Source: Brachybacterium halotolerans
GTDB lineage: Bacteria > Actinomycetota > Actinomycetes > Actinomycetales > Dermabacteraceae
Length of the DNA stretch: 64,000 bases
Assembly: GCF_016623465.1 (NCBI RefSeq)
Contig: NZ_JAEDAJ010000011.1
Span: forward strand, 1 to 64,000
Direction: 5' to 3'
Program-made: the position numbers and the translations under genes
Shown: positions 32,299 to 41,178 of the stretch, in pieces
Position numbering within the stretch: the stretch's first letter is position 1
Layout of the letters: every line of letters begins with the position of its first letter
Notes under the pieces: model-generated
What the model saw: the letters and a program-made list of their open reading frames with translations, nothing else
Told to the model about the DNA's origin: nothing
Database searches by the model: none

Positions 32299-33195
32299 TC
32301 AGTCCCCCTGGGGGAGTCGCGCGAGGATCGCCTCGGCCAACACCTCGACGACCTCGGGTGCGCGGTGCAGGTTGAAGGTCGGCTCGAACAGCTCGGCCTC
32401 GAGCAGCACGAGCCCGTGGTGCGCGGAGTCCACGGTATCGATCCGCGCGTACAGCGGCATCTGCTGGTCCGTCGCCCGGACCACCGCGGAGAGCACCCGC
32501 TCGGCGAAGGCGCGCTCCTCCTCCGTGGTCTCGACGACCACGGGGTTCTCCTCGTAGACGCCGCCGATGAGGCCGCCGCCGCGGGCGAGCAGGGCGCCCT
32601 TGGCGATCGCGTGGGTGAAGCGGCCGTCGATGAGGTAGAGCGCCTTTTCCGCGCCAGCCGAGAGCTCGGGCACCTCGGGCTGCAGCATGACAGTGCCCTC
32701 CTCGGCGAGGATCTCCAGGCCCAGCGCCTGCGCGGAGGGATCCCCGGCGCTGAACAGGCCGGTCAGGCGGGATCCGGCGCCGACGGCCGGCTTGAGGACG
32801 ACATGCTCGGTGCCGCGCGCCACGAGCGCCGTGGCGAGCTCCGCCCCGTCCTCGAGATAGTCGGTGGGGACGACGGCGACGCCCTCCCGCTCGAGGTCGG
32901 CAAGGTAGCGCTTGTCCATGTTCCAGCGCACCAGGGCGGGGTCGTTCAGCACGCGCGAGGCCGTGCCCGCGCGCTCCAGCCAGGCGTCGAACGCGCGGGG
33001 CTGGGTCGCGTAGTCCCACGGGCTGCGCAGCACGAGCAGGTCCCATGCTCCCCAGTCCAGGTCCTCGTGCCAGTCGAGGCGTGCGGAGCGATGCCCGCGC
33101 GCCTCGAGCGCCGCCACCAGGGGCGCGGAATCGTTGTCGTAGTCGAGATCGCTGTAGAAGCTCGGGCTGGTGCCGATGATGCCGATGGAAGCCAC
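32299..33195 (-). CDS. ATP-grasp domain protein
   Basis: A 298-residue protein with an ATP-grasp C-terminal two-thirds: RWNMDKRYLADLEREGVAVVPTDYL, HVVLKPAVGAGSRLTGLF (nucleotide loop), MLQPEVPEL, HAIAKGALL and late metal-binding LLEAELFEPTFNL. The first 60 residues form a separate alpha/beta part (IGIIGTSPSFYSDLDYDN). ATP-grasp enzymes ligate a carboxylate to an amine or thiol; the substrate is unknown here. GTG 33195 is preferred over a start at 33297 because the first beta strand begins there, although no strong ribosome site is seen. Confidence 0.82.
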   Translation of the reverse strand: MASIGIIGTSPSFYSDLDYDNDSAPLVAALEARGHRSARLDWHEDLDWGAWDLLVLRSPWDYATQPRAFDAWLERAGTASRVLNDPALVRWNMDKRYLADLEREGVAVVPTDYLEDGAELATALVARGTEHVVLKPAVGAGSRLTGLFSAGDPSAQALGLEILAEEGTVMLQPEVPELSAGAEKALYLIDGRFTHAIAKGALLARGGGLIGGVYEENPVVVETTEEERAFAERVLSAVVRATDQQMPLYARIDTVDSAHHGLVLLEAELFEPTFNLHRAPEVVEVLAEAILARLPQGD

Positions 33196-33326
33196 GTGAC
33201 CAGCGTAGGGGCGGCGCCGGGACCGTGCGGGCCCGTCCGCGACGGCGCGGGGCGGGTCGGGGCGCGCCGGACCGCCACACCTCGCCCCGTCGGTCAACGA
33301 AAGCGCGGTCCACCGCCCCGCCGGAC

Positions 33327-33386
33327 CGTGAGAAGTACGAAACGGTTGCCAAGACCGCTCTTGGCAACCGTTTCGTACTTCTCGCC
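33327..33386. repeat. 60-bp palindrome, copy 4
   Basis: Same length and centre as the other members. 27 of 30 arm positions pair, and a continuous 25-bp stem runs 33330-33354 with 33359-33383. It has the G form at arm position 18 (AAACGGTTGCC). It lies between two genes on the same strand, after GH127 and before the ATP-grasp start. Confidence 0.9.
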
Positions 33387-33470
33387 GCGCACGGGCTGGG
33401 CGTGGGGCGCCATGAGGGGGGGAGGGCGGCTATCGGTCGGTGCTCGTGGGGTGCGGCGCGCTCCGTGACC

Positions 33471-35459
33471 TCACGATCGCTCCCTCAGCGGCATCCACAC
33501 GCACATCGGCCCGATCTCCCGGTTCGCCCACGCGTAGTAGGGGATCGCTCGCCAGGTGTGCGGGGTCGGATCGGAGGTCGCCCCCGACCAGGCGCGATAC
33601 GGCCACGCGTCCGTCACCGCGGGCACGTTGTCCTCGCCGCTCACGGTGGGCGGCGGGGGATAGGCCCAGCCCGTCACGTCGAGCGCGACCACCCCGTCGA
33701 GGGCGTCGATCGGCTGCTCGCGCACGGGCGCGGAGGGGTCGACGAGCGCGTCGTCGACGGTGCGCTCGCCCTCCTGGTCCGCCTGCTCGAGCGCGTAGAC
33801 GAGCGGGCCGCGCTCCAGGGCGACCGCGCCTCGCGAGGCGTCCACCCGGTGCGGCGCGGCGACGAAGCGGGCGCTCATCGGCAGCTCCAGCACCAGCTCC
33901 TCACCGGTGGCGAAGACGCGCCGCACGGTATGGGCACCGGGGGAGAGCGGCGTCGAGGCGTCCCGGTCATCGGCCCCCGACGGGTCCTCGAGCCGCGCCC
34001 CGTCGGCCCATGCCGGCACGCGCAGCGTCAGCTCGACCTCGCTGCTCGGCGCCGCGAGGACACGGATCCGCACCGTGCCGTCGTGCGGGTAGTCGGTCGC
34101 GACCTCGATCGCGAAGTCCTCACCGTCCACCTGTGTGCCGTACCGGCCGCTCGCATACAGGTGCAGCTGCAGCCCGGACTCGTCGGACGTCGCGACGTAC
34201 TGGTCGAGGCTCGCCAGGGTGCGCATGACGTTCGGCGGGCAGCAGGCGCAGTCGAACCAGCCGCGCCGCCCGTGCGCGATCGAGCGGCCCTCGTCGGCGA
34301 TCGCGCCCTCGCGCAGCTGCAGCGAGTTCACGTAGAAGAACTCGGTTCCCGCGAGGGAGACGCCGGGCAGGACGGCGTTGTGCAGCAGGCGGTCGATCGC
34401 ATCGGCGAAGGACTCGTCGCCCGTGGCGAGCAGCAGCCGCCAGGCCCATTGGACCGCCGCGATGCCCGCGCAGGTCTCCGCGTACCCGCGGTCGGTGCCC
34501 AGCTCGAAGGGGTCGCCGAAGGCCTCCCAGTCCCAGCGCGATCCCATCCCGCCGGTCACGTAGGTCTTGGTGGCGAGCGTTGTCGCGAACAGGCGCTGCT
34601 CGTGGGCGAGGAGCTCGGCGTCGTCGTCCTCGATCGCGAGGTCCGTCGCCCCGGCGGCGAGATAGAGCGCGCGCACCGCGTGCCCCTCGACCGTCGTCGC
34701 CTCCCGCACCGGCACACGGTCCGAGAAGTAGCCCGGGCCCGGATCCTTCGAGGTCGTGGCGTGCCCGCGACGCTCGAGGAAGGTGCGCGCGAGGTCCAGG
34801 GCGTCGGCTCGGCCGGTCTCGCGATGCAGCTCGACCAGGGCCATCTCGATCTCGGGATGACCCGGGACGCCGACGTTCCCGCCGGGGCCGAACACCCGGA
34901 TGAGGTGGTCCAGGATCCGCAGCGCCACCTGCAGCAGCGCGTCATCGCCGGCGCTCCGGGACTGGGCGACGGCGGCCTGCATGAGGTGGCCGTAGCAGTA
35001 CAGCTCGTGGTTCCAGGCGAGGTTCGTATACCGCTCCTCGCGGGAGTGGCGCAGCTGGTGGACGCTGTTCAGGTACCCGTCCTCCTGCTGCGCCGCGGCG
35101 ACGGTCGCGGTGACGTCCTCCATGAGGCGCCGCAGCTCGGCGTCGTCCTCGCGCCCCAGCTCGAAGGCCACGGCCTCGAGCCACTTAAAGACGTCCGAGT
35201 CCTGGAAGATCATGCCGCGGGCCTCGCCCTCGGCGGTCCCGGCGGCGATCCGGAAGTTCTGCAGCGTGCCGGAGGCCTCGAGCTGCTCGTGCCCCGCGCG
35301 CAGGGCGTCGCGCCGGTTGCGCTCCTGACGCAGGCCCCAGAACCCGCCATCGATGCGGGCGGCGCCCGGGGCGAGGGGGTGCAGACGGACGCGGGCCGAC
35401 GGGGTGGGGCGCACGGGAGCGGCGAGGGCGGGACCAGCGGATGTGGGCGGCTGCGGCAT
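33471..35459 (-). CDS. GH127 beta-L-arabinofuranosidase
   Basis: A 662-residue glycoside hydrolase (former DUF1680). The zinc-thiolate catalytic set known from bifidobacterial HypBA1 is present with matching spacing: Glu328 and Cys330 in AETCAG, and Cys406-Cys407 in DCACCPPN. Cys406 would be the nucleophile. Further blocks are GGFWGLRQERN, QDSDVFKWLEAV, EDGYLNSVH and WNHELYCYGHL. It should release beta-L-arabinofuranose from oligosaccharides. No signal peptide, so cytoplasmic. GGAG precedes the ATG. It is divergent from a Gfo/Idh-DUF993-TIM barrel operon, with a LacI-type site at each promoter. Confidence 0.92.
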   Translation of the reverse strand: MPQPPTSAGPALAAPVRPTPSARVRLHPLAPGAARIDGGFWGLRQERNRRDALRAGHEQLEASGTLQNFRIAAGTAEGEARGMIFQDSDVFKWLEAVAFELGREDDAELRRLMEDVTATVAAAQQEDGYLNSVHQLRHSREERYTNLAWNHELYCYGHLMQAAVAQSRSAGDDALLQVALRILDHLIRVFGPGGNVGVPGHPEIEMALVELHRETGRADALDLARTFLERRGHATTSKDPGPGYFSDRVPVREATTVEGHAVRALYLAAGATDLAIEDDDAELLAHEQRLFATTLATKTYVTGGMGSRWDWEAFGDPFELGTDRGYAETCAGIAAVQWAWRLLLATGDESFADAIDRLLHNAVLPGVSLAGTEFFYVNSLQLREGAIADEGRSIAHGRRGWFDCACCPPNVMRTLASLDQYVATSDESGLQLHLYASGRYGTQVDGEDFAIEVATDYPHDGTVRIRVLAAPSSEVELTLRVPAWADGARLEDPSGADDRDASTPLSPGAHTVRRVFATGEELVLELPMSARFVAAPHRVDASRGAVALERGPLVYALEQADQEGERTVDDALVDPSAPVREQPIDALDGVVALDVTGWAYPPPPTVSGEDNVPAVTDAWPYRAWSGATSDPTPHTWRAIPYYAWANREIGPMCVWMPLRERS

Positions 35460-35483
35460 GCGTGCTCTCCTTCGAGCGGGGCG

Positions 35484-35497
35484 GGAAAACGGTTGCC
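35484..35497. promoter_or_regulatory. LacI-type operator near the GH127 start
   Basis: GGAAAACGGTTGCC fits the palindromic pattern GG-N-AA-N-CG-N-TT-N-CC, with the central CG typical of LacI-family sites. It lies 25-38 bases before the GH127 ATG. The partner site is at 35657. Confidence 0.6.
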
Positions 35498-35656
35498 GTC
35501 CGTCACGGTACGAGGAACGTGCGCTCTCGTCACGGTGCGGTCGCAGAGCGGAGAGTGGGGCTGCGGCGCACCGAGGACTGTCGGCCGACGCCCACCCGGT
35601 GCCGCCCGCAGCACCCTCATCCTCGACACCCCGCCCAGCCCATGGTCTACGATGCG

Positions 35657-35670
35657 GGAAAGCGGTTACC
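35657..35670. promoter_or_regulatory. LacI-type operator before the Gfo/Idh-DUF993 operon
   Basis: GGAAAGCGGTTACC has the same GG-N-AA-N-CG-N-TT-N-CC pattern as 35484 and lies 82-95 bases before the ATG at 35752. Two sites in one divergent spacer suggest a single LacI repressor controls both directions, perhaps by looping. The regulator's identity is not shown by the sequence; the LacI gene at 41179 is a candidate. Confidence 0.6.
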
Positions 35671-35751
35671 CGCATCGCGCTCGCGATGCCTCGACGGTCG
35701 CCGCCCCGACGCACCCGACCCGGCACCGCCGCCGGACACCAGGAGACCTCC

Positions 35752-36915
35752 ATGACAGAGCGACGCATCGGCATCATCGTCAACGGCGCGAGCGGACGCA
35801 TGGGCTACCGCCAGCACCTCGTGCGCTCCCTGCTGGCGATCCGCGAGCAGGGCGGCGTCGAGCTCGCCGACGGCACCCGACTCGTGCCCGACCTCCTCCT
35901 CGTCGGCCGCAACGAGGAGAAGCTGCGCGCGATCGCCGAGCGCCACGGCCTGACCGAGTGGACCACCGACCTCGACGCCGCGCTCGCCGATGACCGCTTC
36001 GAGATCTACTTCGACGCCCTGGTCACGAACCTGCGGGTCGCGAACATCCGCACGGCGATCGCCGCCGGCAAGGCGATCTATACGGAGAAGCCCACGGCCG
36101 AATCCCTCGACGACGCCCTGGCTCTCGCCCGGGAGGCGAAGGCCGCGGGTGTGGTCAGCGGCGTCGTCCACGACAAGCTCTACCTGCCCGGCCTGCTCAA
36201 GCTGCGCCGCCTCATCGAGGCGGGCTTCTTCGGACGCATCCTCTCGGTGCGCGGCGAGTTCGGCTACTGGGTGTTCGAGGGCGACGGGCAGAGCCCGCAG
36301 CGTCCCTCCTGGAACTACCGCGCCGAGGACGGCGGCGGCATCGTCGCGGACATGTTCCCCCACTGGAACTACGTCATCGAGAACCTCTTCGGCCGCATCG
36401 AGGACGTGTATGCGCAGGTCGCGACGCACATCCCGGAGCGCTGGGACGAGAAGGGCGAGCGCTACGAGGCCACGGCCGACGACTCCGCCTACGGCGTCTT
36501 CCGCCTCGAGGGCGGGACGATCGTGCAGATGAACTCGAGCTGGGACGTGCGCGTGGACCGCGACGAGCTCGTGCAGTTCCAGGTCGACGGGACGCTCGGC
36601 AGCGCCGTCGTCGGCCTCTGGGGAGCGAAGATCCAGCCGCGCGCGGCGACCCCGCGCCCCACCTGGAACCCCGACGTGCCCGACGCGCACGACTACCGCG
36701 CCGACTGGCACGAGATCCCCGACAACGCCGGGCCCGACGGCTTCGACAACGGCTTCAAGGCGCAGTGGGAGGACTTCCTCGCCCACTGGGCCGAGGGTCG
36801 CGACTACCCCTACGACCTGCTCGCCGGCGCCCGCGGCGTGCGCCTGGCGGAGGCGGGCCTCGAGAGCTCCGCGCAGGGCCGGCGCATCGCCCTCGAGCCG
36901 CTCACGGAGGCGTGA
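35752..36915 (+). CDS. Gfo/Idh/MocA-family oxidoreductase
   Basis: A 387-residue protein with IGIIVNGASGRMGYRQHL at the start (an atypical glycine-rich loop, VNGASGRMG), EKPTAES at about residue 115, and the middle SVRGEFGYWVFEGDGQ and GGIVADMFPHWNYVIENLFG. AGGAG precedes the ATG. It is followed by DUF993 and a sugar-isomerase-like gene, a set I associate with uncharacterised sugar breakdown in Actinobacteria. It probably oxidises the sugar or sugar acid that the next two enzymes process. Confidence 0.88.
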   Translation: MTERRIGIIVNGASGRMGYRQHLVRSLLAIREQGGVELADGTRLVPDLLLVGRNEEKLRAIAERHGLTEWTTDLDAALADDRFEIYFDALVTNLRVANIRTAIAAGKAIYTEKPTAESLDDALALAREAKAAGVVSGVVHDKLYLPGLLKLRRLIEAGFFGRILSVRGEFGYWVFEGDGQSPQRPSWNYRAEDGGGIVADMFPHWNYVIENLFGRIEDVYAQVATHIPERWDEKGERYEATADDSAYGVFRLEGGTIVQMNSSWDVRVDRDELVQFQVDGTLGSAVVGLWGAKIQPRAATPRPTWNPDVPDAHDYRADWHEIPDNAGPDGFDNGFKAQWEDFLAHWAEGRDYPYDLLAGARGVRLAEAGLESSAQGRRIALEPLTEA

Positions 36916-36920
36916 GGACC

Positions 36921-38210
36921 ATGGTGGAGAAGAACCCGGAGCAGACCGCGCAGCGCCTCGCCCTGCTCGGCGAGGACGGCCGGCTCATGACGGTGCCGCT
37001 GCCCCCGTCGGCTGCTTTCACCCGTCCCGCCTCCCCGCTGCGCTCGCGCGTGGTCTACGCGGCCTCGCACGTGGTCCCGCTCGCTCACGCCGACAACACC
37101 CCGGGTGCCCCTGCGGTGATCGACTGGGAGGCGACCCTCGGCTTCCGCCGCACGATCTGGTCCTGGGGCCTCGGCGTCGCCGACGCCATGGACACCGCGC
37201 AGCGGAACATGGGGCTGGACCCCGCGGCGACCCGGGAGCTCATCACCCGCAGCGCCGAAGCCGCCCGCGAGGCGCTCTCCGACCCCGCGATCGCCCCGCT
37301 GTTCGGTCGGGACGCCCAGGTCGGCGACCTCGTCGTCGCCGGGGTCTCGACCGACCACCGGGAGGAGGCGGAGCTCTCGCTCGACGAGATCGTGGACGCC
37401 TACCGCGAGCAGCTCGCGGCGACCGAGGAGTCCGGTGCCGGTGCCGTGCTGATGGCGAGCCGTCACCTGGCCCGCGCCGCGCGCTCGGCCGCCGATTTCG
37501 AGGAGGTCTACGCCCGCGTCCTCGAGCACGCCCGTCGTCCCGTGGTGCTGCACTGGCTCGGCACCGCTTTCGATCCGCAGCTCGAGGGGTACTTCGGATC
37601 GTCCGACACCGCCGAGGCCGCCGACACCCTGCTGCGCATCATCGCCGCCGACCCCACGCGGATCCGCGGCGTGAAGATGAGCCTGCTCGACGACGCCGCG
37701 GAGGTCGCCGTGCGCGACCGCCTGCCCGCGGGCGTCCTCATGCTCACCGGCGACGACTTCCACTTCTCCCACCTCATCGTGGGTGACCAGGACGAGGCCG
37801 GCTCGGAGGAGCGGAGCACCGCGGCCGACGGGGGCTTTTCCCACGCGCTGCTCGGCGCCTTCGCCGCGACCGCCCCGGCCGCGTCGGCCGCGATCCAGGC
37901 GCTGGACGCGGGCGATGGCGCCCGTGCCCGCGCGATCCTCGACGACGCCGAGCGTCTTGCCCGGCAGGTGTTCGCCGCCCCCACCTACCACTACAAGGCG
38001 GGCGTCGCGTTCCTGTCCTGGCTCAACGGGCACCAGCGCGCCTTCCAGATGGTCGGCGGACTGCACAGCGCGCGCAGCCTCCCGCACCTCTCGCGCATCG
38101 TCGAGCTCGCCGCGGCCACCGGGAACCTCGAGGACCCGGCCCTGGGCGCAGAGCGCTGGCACGCGATGCTCCGCCTGCACGGCTTCGACCCCCAGGAGGT
38201 CCTCGCATGA
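36921..38210 (+). CDS. DUF993 family, dihydrodipicolinate-synthase-like aldolase/dehydratase
   Basis: A 429-residue protein. The stretch RIRGVKMSLLD with Lys252 aligns with the Schiff-base lysine strand of DHDPS/N-acetylneuraminate lyase barrels (GxKxxx), and LMLTGDDFHFSHLIVGD with the following loop of that family. RPVVLHWLGTAFDP lies one strand earlier. A class I aldolase or dehydratase reaction on a keto-sugar acid is therefore likely but unproven. It starts 5 bases after the Gfo/Idh gene and overlaps the next gene by 4 bases. Confidence 0.85.
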   Translation: MVEKNPEQTAQRLALLGEDGRLMTVPLPPSAAFTRPASPLRSRVVYAASHVVPLAHADNTPGAPAVIDWEATLGFRRTIWSWGLGVADAMDTAQRNMGLDPAATRELITRSAEAAREALSDPAIAPLFGRDAQVGDLVVAGVSTDHREEAELSLDEIVDAYREQLAATEESGAGAVLMASRHLARAARSAADFEEVYARVLEHARRPVVLHWLGTAFDPQLEGYFGSSDTAEAADTLLRIIAADPTRIRGVKMSLLDDAAEVAVRDRLPAGVLMLTGDDFHFSHLIVGDQDEAGSEERSTAADGGFSHALLGAFAATAPAASAAIQALDAGDGARARAILDDAERLARQVFAAPTYHYKAGVAFLSWLNGHQRAFQMVGGLHSARSLPHLSRIVELAAATGNLEDPALGAERWHAMLRLHGFDPQEVLA

Positions 38211-39079
38211 GCGTCCCTCGCCCCGCGCCCGCAGCGCGCCCCGCACCCGTCCCGCGTCTCTCCCTGAACCGCTGGAGCGTGCGCACCACCCCCATCGACG
38301 AGGTGCTCGCGGCATGCGTCGACGGCGGCGTCGGAGGGATCGGCCTGTGGCGCCAGGACGTCGAGACCACGGGGCTGACCGAGCTGCGGCGTCGGGTCGA
38401 CGACGCCGGACTGCAGGTCACGAGCCTGTGCCGCGGCGGATTCTTCACGGCCGCCGACCCTGCCGACCGTCGCGCGGCGCTCGCGGACAACCGCCGCGCG
38501 ATCGACGAGGCGGTGGGGCTCGGCACCGACGTGCTCGTGCTGGTCGTCGGCGGCCTGAGCCATGAGGACAAGGACCTCGCGGCCGCCCGGGAGCGGGTCG
38601 CGGAGAACATCGCACAGCTCGCCCCGCACGCCGAGCAGGCCGGGGTGCGCCTCGCGATCGAGCCCATGCACCCGATCTTCGCGGCCGACCGCGGCGTCGT
38701 CTCCACCACCGCCCAGGCCCTCGACATCGCAGAGCGTGTGGGCAGCGACGCCGTCGGCGCCATCGTGGACACCTACCACGTGTGGTGGGACCCGGACCTG
38801 GCCGCATCGATCGCCCGCGCGGGCGCGAGCGGACGCCTGCTGGGCTACCAGGTGTGCGACTGGATCCTGCCGCTGGCCGCCGAGACCCTGAACTCCCGCG
38901 GGTACATGGGCGACGGCTTCATCGACTTCCCCGCGATCACCCGCATGATCGCGGAGACCGGCTACAGCGGGCCGATCGAGGTCGAGATCTTCCACGAGGA
39001 CGTCTGGGTGACGCCCGTCGCCGATGCCGTGCGCACCATCCGCGAGCGCTTCGAGCAGCTGGTCCTGCCCAGCGCCTGA
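38207..39079 (+). CDS. Sugar phosphate isomerase/epimerase-like TIM barrel protein
   Basis: A 290-residue xylose-isomerase-like TIM barrel. Likely metal ligands: Glu in LAIEPMHPIF, Asp/His in IVDTYHVWWDPD, and Glu in GPIEVEIFHEDVW. SLCRGGFF, GTDVLVLVVGGLS and DGFIDFPAI are standard family blocks. It is coupled to DUF993 by an ATGA overlap. Together with the Gfo/Idh enzyme, this makes a three-step oxidation-isomerisation-cleavage set for an unknown pentose or its derivative, perhaps arabinose released by the divergent GH127. Confidence 0.87.
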   Translation: MSVPRPAPAARPAPVPRLSLNRWSVRTTPIDEVLAACVDGGVGGIGLWRQDVETTGLTELRRRVDDAGLQVTSLCRGGFFTAADPADRRAALADNRRAIDEAVGLGTDVLVLVVGGLSHEDKDLAAARERVAENIAQLAPHAEQAGVRLAIEPMHPIFAADRGVVSTTAQALDIAERVGSDAVGAIVDTYHVWWDPDLAASIARAGASGRLLGYQVCDWILPLAAETLNSRGYMGDGFIDFPAITRMIAETGYSGPIEVEIFHEDVWVTPVADAVRTIRERFEQLVLPSA

Positions 39080-39137
39080 CGGGGGTGCGTGAGGCGACTG
39101 CCCGACGCGGGTGACCGGCCCGGGCCGGCTGATGCGA

Positions 39138-39185
39138 GTGCCTGACGCGGGAGTCCGACCCGGCTGACCGGCCGGGGTCAGGCAC
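39138..39185. terminator. Possible bidirectional stem with long loop
   Basis: GTGCCTGAC (39138-39146) pairs with GTCAGGCAC (39177-39185), with two smaller GC-rich hairpins inside the loop. It lies between the convergent TIM barrel and M48 genes and overlaps the M48 stop codon. The spacer also contains imperfect direct repeats (CTGACGCGGG). Confidence 0.4.
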
Positions 39186-41064
39186 CGCCGACGGGGGTGC
39201 GCCCGCGTCCGGTGGTCAGCCTGCCGGGGCACACGTGCTGCAGCGCCTCGCCGATGTCGCCGAGCGTGGCGGAGTACTGGGCGGGCTTGACCTTCAGCTC
39301 CTTGTCGCGCCCGGAGACGCGGATCCGCACGCCGCCGCCGCGCACGTTGACCTCCTCGATGCTCTCGGCCGGGATCCAGATCGACCCCTTCTCCGCGCGC
39401 AGGGCCTGCAGGCCCTTCTGCTCGAGGCGGCGGGTGAGGCGCTCGGCCTGGCGGTCCTCGCGGCTGCCGCCCGCGAGCATCGCGAAGCCGTTGATGCGGC
39501 TGCGCACGATGAGCAGGCCCTGGGGGAGGACCCACAGGTCGCGCGGCATCATGCCCGTGCCGGAGCCGTTGGTGAGAGCGGCCAGCAGGGTGTCCTCGGG
39601 GATCGCCTCCGCGTCGGCCGGTGTCGGCGCCTCGTACGGGGTGTCGAGGTCGGCGCCGCGGCGCTCGAGCTCGGCGAGGACGCGGCGCGTGGCCTCGGGT
39701 CCGCCGTCGCCGATGAGCTGGGGGACGTCGACGACCCCGCTCCGGTCCGTGAAGGTCGCCTCGGATCGGAAGTCGACCTGCATGTGCAGGGCGCCGGCGG
39801 CGAGCATCCGGTCGCGGAGGATCGTGGAGCACACCATCTGCTGGATCTGCTCGGGTCGGATGGTCTCGGGGTCGAACGTGCGCTGCTGGGGCACGGCGAG
39901 CATGCGTGCGCCGACGGGCACCTGGATCTGCGTCTCGAGGATCGCCCGTGGAGTCGGGGCGGGGACGACGCCCGCCGCGACCAGGTCATGGGCGAGCTCG
40001 GACGCGGCCCGGTGATCGCTGGCCGCCTGCGTGTGCTGGAACATCCGGTCCCAGGACCAGAGCTCCCGACCGGGGTCGGAGAGCACGGTCCGCTCGATCG
40101 GGTCGATGTCCCGGGGCAGCAGGCTGAGGGCGGGTGCGTCCCCATGCTGCGCCGGGGGCGACGGGTGCGTGCGTGCGCGCTGGATCCGCTCGCGCAGCAG
40201 CGGGTGGCTGTCCTGCCAGCTCGGCTTCTGCTCGGCGATGACCTGGCGCGCGATGGGCTCGATCGTCGAGCGCTCCTCGACGAGCATCTGCTGCAGTCCC
40301 TCGACCAGCGGTGCGCGAGCCCCGGTGACGGCGAAGGACGGGCTGACGAAGTTCTTCCAGTAAGAGCCCCAGGCGAGTTCGGTCTCGACGAGGCGCTCGA
40401 AGGCGGAGGCCATGGCGTCGGACCCGGCCAGCCGCAGCGAGAAGCCGTCGGCCGCCCGCTCCATCTCCCTCGAGCTCAGCCGCGCCGCCCAGATGTACAG
40501 GCGCGCGTAACCGCGGAACAGCAGCCCCCACAGGCCCGAGGAGTTGCGCGCGATGGTGATCAGGGCATCCTGGGCACGCAGCAGGAAGGAACCCAGCGCA
40601 TACCGGCCGCCCGCGTAGTGCCCCAGCTCGTGCGCGAGGATCGAGCGGAGCTGGCCCACGCTCATCGCACCCAGGACGGGCAGCCCGATCACCATGATCC
40701 GCTCGCCGCCGATCCGGGTCACCGCAGCGTTGGCCTCGGGGAGCACGTGGATCCTGTCGACGGTGGGGGTGCCGACGGCGGCGGCGAGCTCGTCGACCTG
40801 CGCCCACAGGGCAGGGGCCTGCGCGCGATCCAGGGAAGGGCCCTCGATGCTCGGCTTCGGGCGGGTCACCAGCTCCTTGATCGCATACCCGATGCCCCCG
40901 AGGAGGCCGAGCAGGACGATCACGGCGAAGATGATCGCGCGGCCGGAATGGAGCTCGACGATCGTGAGGACGAGAAGTGCCACCACGCTCACCACCAGCG
41001 CGATCACGAGGACCGGATAGAGGATCAGCATGAGCAGCGCGGGGAGTGCGCGGAGATAGGACAT
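39178..41064 (-). CDS. M48-family membrane zinc metallopeptidase
   Basis: A 628-residue protein. Two membrane segments occupy residues about 8-65. The zinc motif is HELGH (His145, Glu146, His149), with a distal EMERAADGFSLRLAG block supplying the third ligand. MERAADG is typical of M48 (HtpX/CAAX-like) peptidases, here in the actinobacterial long form with a C-terminal domain of about 350 residues of unknown function. The protein should sit in the membrane with the active site in the cytoplasm. It is unrelated to the sugar genes around it and looks like a housekeeping quality-control gene. Confidence 0.88.
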   Translation of the reverse strand: MSYLRALPALLMLILYPVLVIALVVSVVALLVLTIVELHSGRAIIFAVIVLLGLLGGIGYAIKELVTRPKPSIEGPSLDRAQAPALWAQVDELAAAVGTPTVDRIHVLPEANAAVTRIGGERIMVIGLPVLGAMSVGQLRSILAHELGHYAGGRYALGSFLLRAQDALITIARNSSGLWGLLFRGYARLYIWAARLSSREMERAADGFSLRLAGSDAMASAFERLVETELAWGSYWKNFVSPSFAVTGARAPLVEGLQQMLVEERSTIEPIARQVIAEQKPSWQDSHPLLRERIQRARTHPSPPAQHGDAPALSLLPRDIDPIERTVLSDPGRELWSWDRMFQHTQAASDHRAASELAHDLVAAGVVPAPTPRAILETQIQVPVGARMLAVPQQRTFDPETIRPEQIQQMVCSTILRDRMLAAGALHMQVDFRSEATFTDRSGVVDVPQLIGDGGPEATRRVLAELERRGADLDTPYEAPTPADAEAIPEDTLLAALTNGSGTGMMPRDLWVLPQGLLIVRSRINGFAMLAGGSREDRQAERLTRRLEQKGLQALRAEKGSIWIPAESIEEVNVRGGGVRIRVSGRDKELKVKPAQYSATLGDIGEALQHVCPGRLTTGRGRTPVGGA

Positions 41065-41178
41065 GGGTGCGGGGCCTCCTGAGGTGCGGAGTCAGGGTAG
41101 GCCCGCAGGGGCGGGCGCGGGACGCCTTTCCGGATTCCGTGCGTCGTGCACGCCCGCGCGGAGGCCATCCGCCGCGAC

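Noticed and set aside
33340-33352. AAACGGTTGCC inside the 60-bp palindromes as a LacI operator
   Set aside because: It resembles the operator core GGAAAACGGTTGCC at 35484, but the leading GG is missing, two copies have C instead of G at the key position, and the elements are not at promoters. Probably coincidence.
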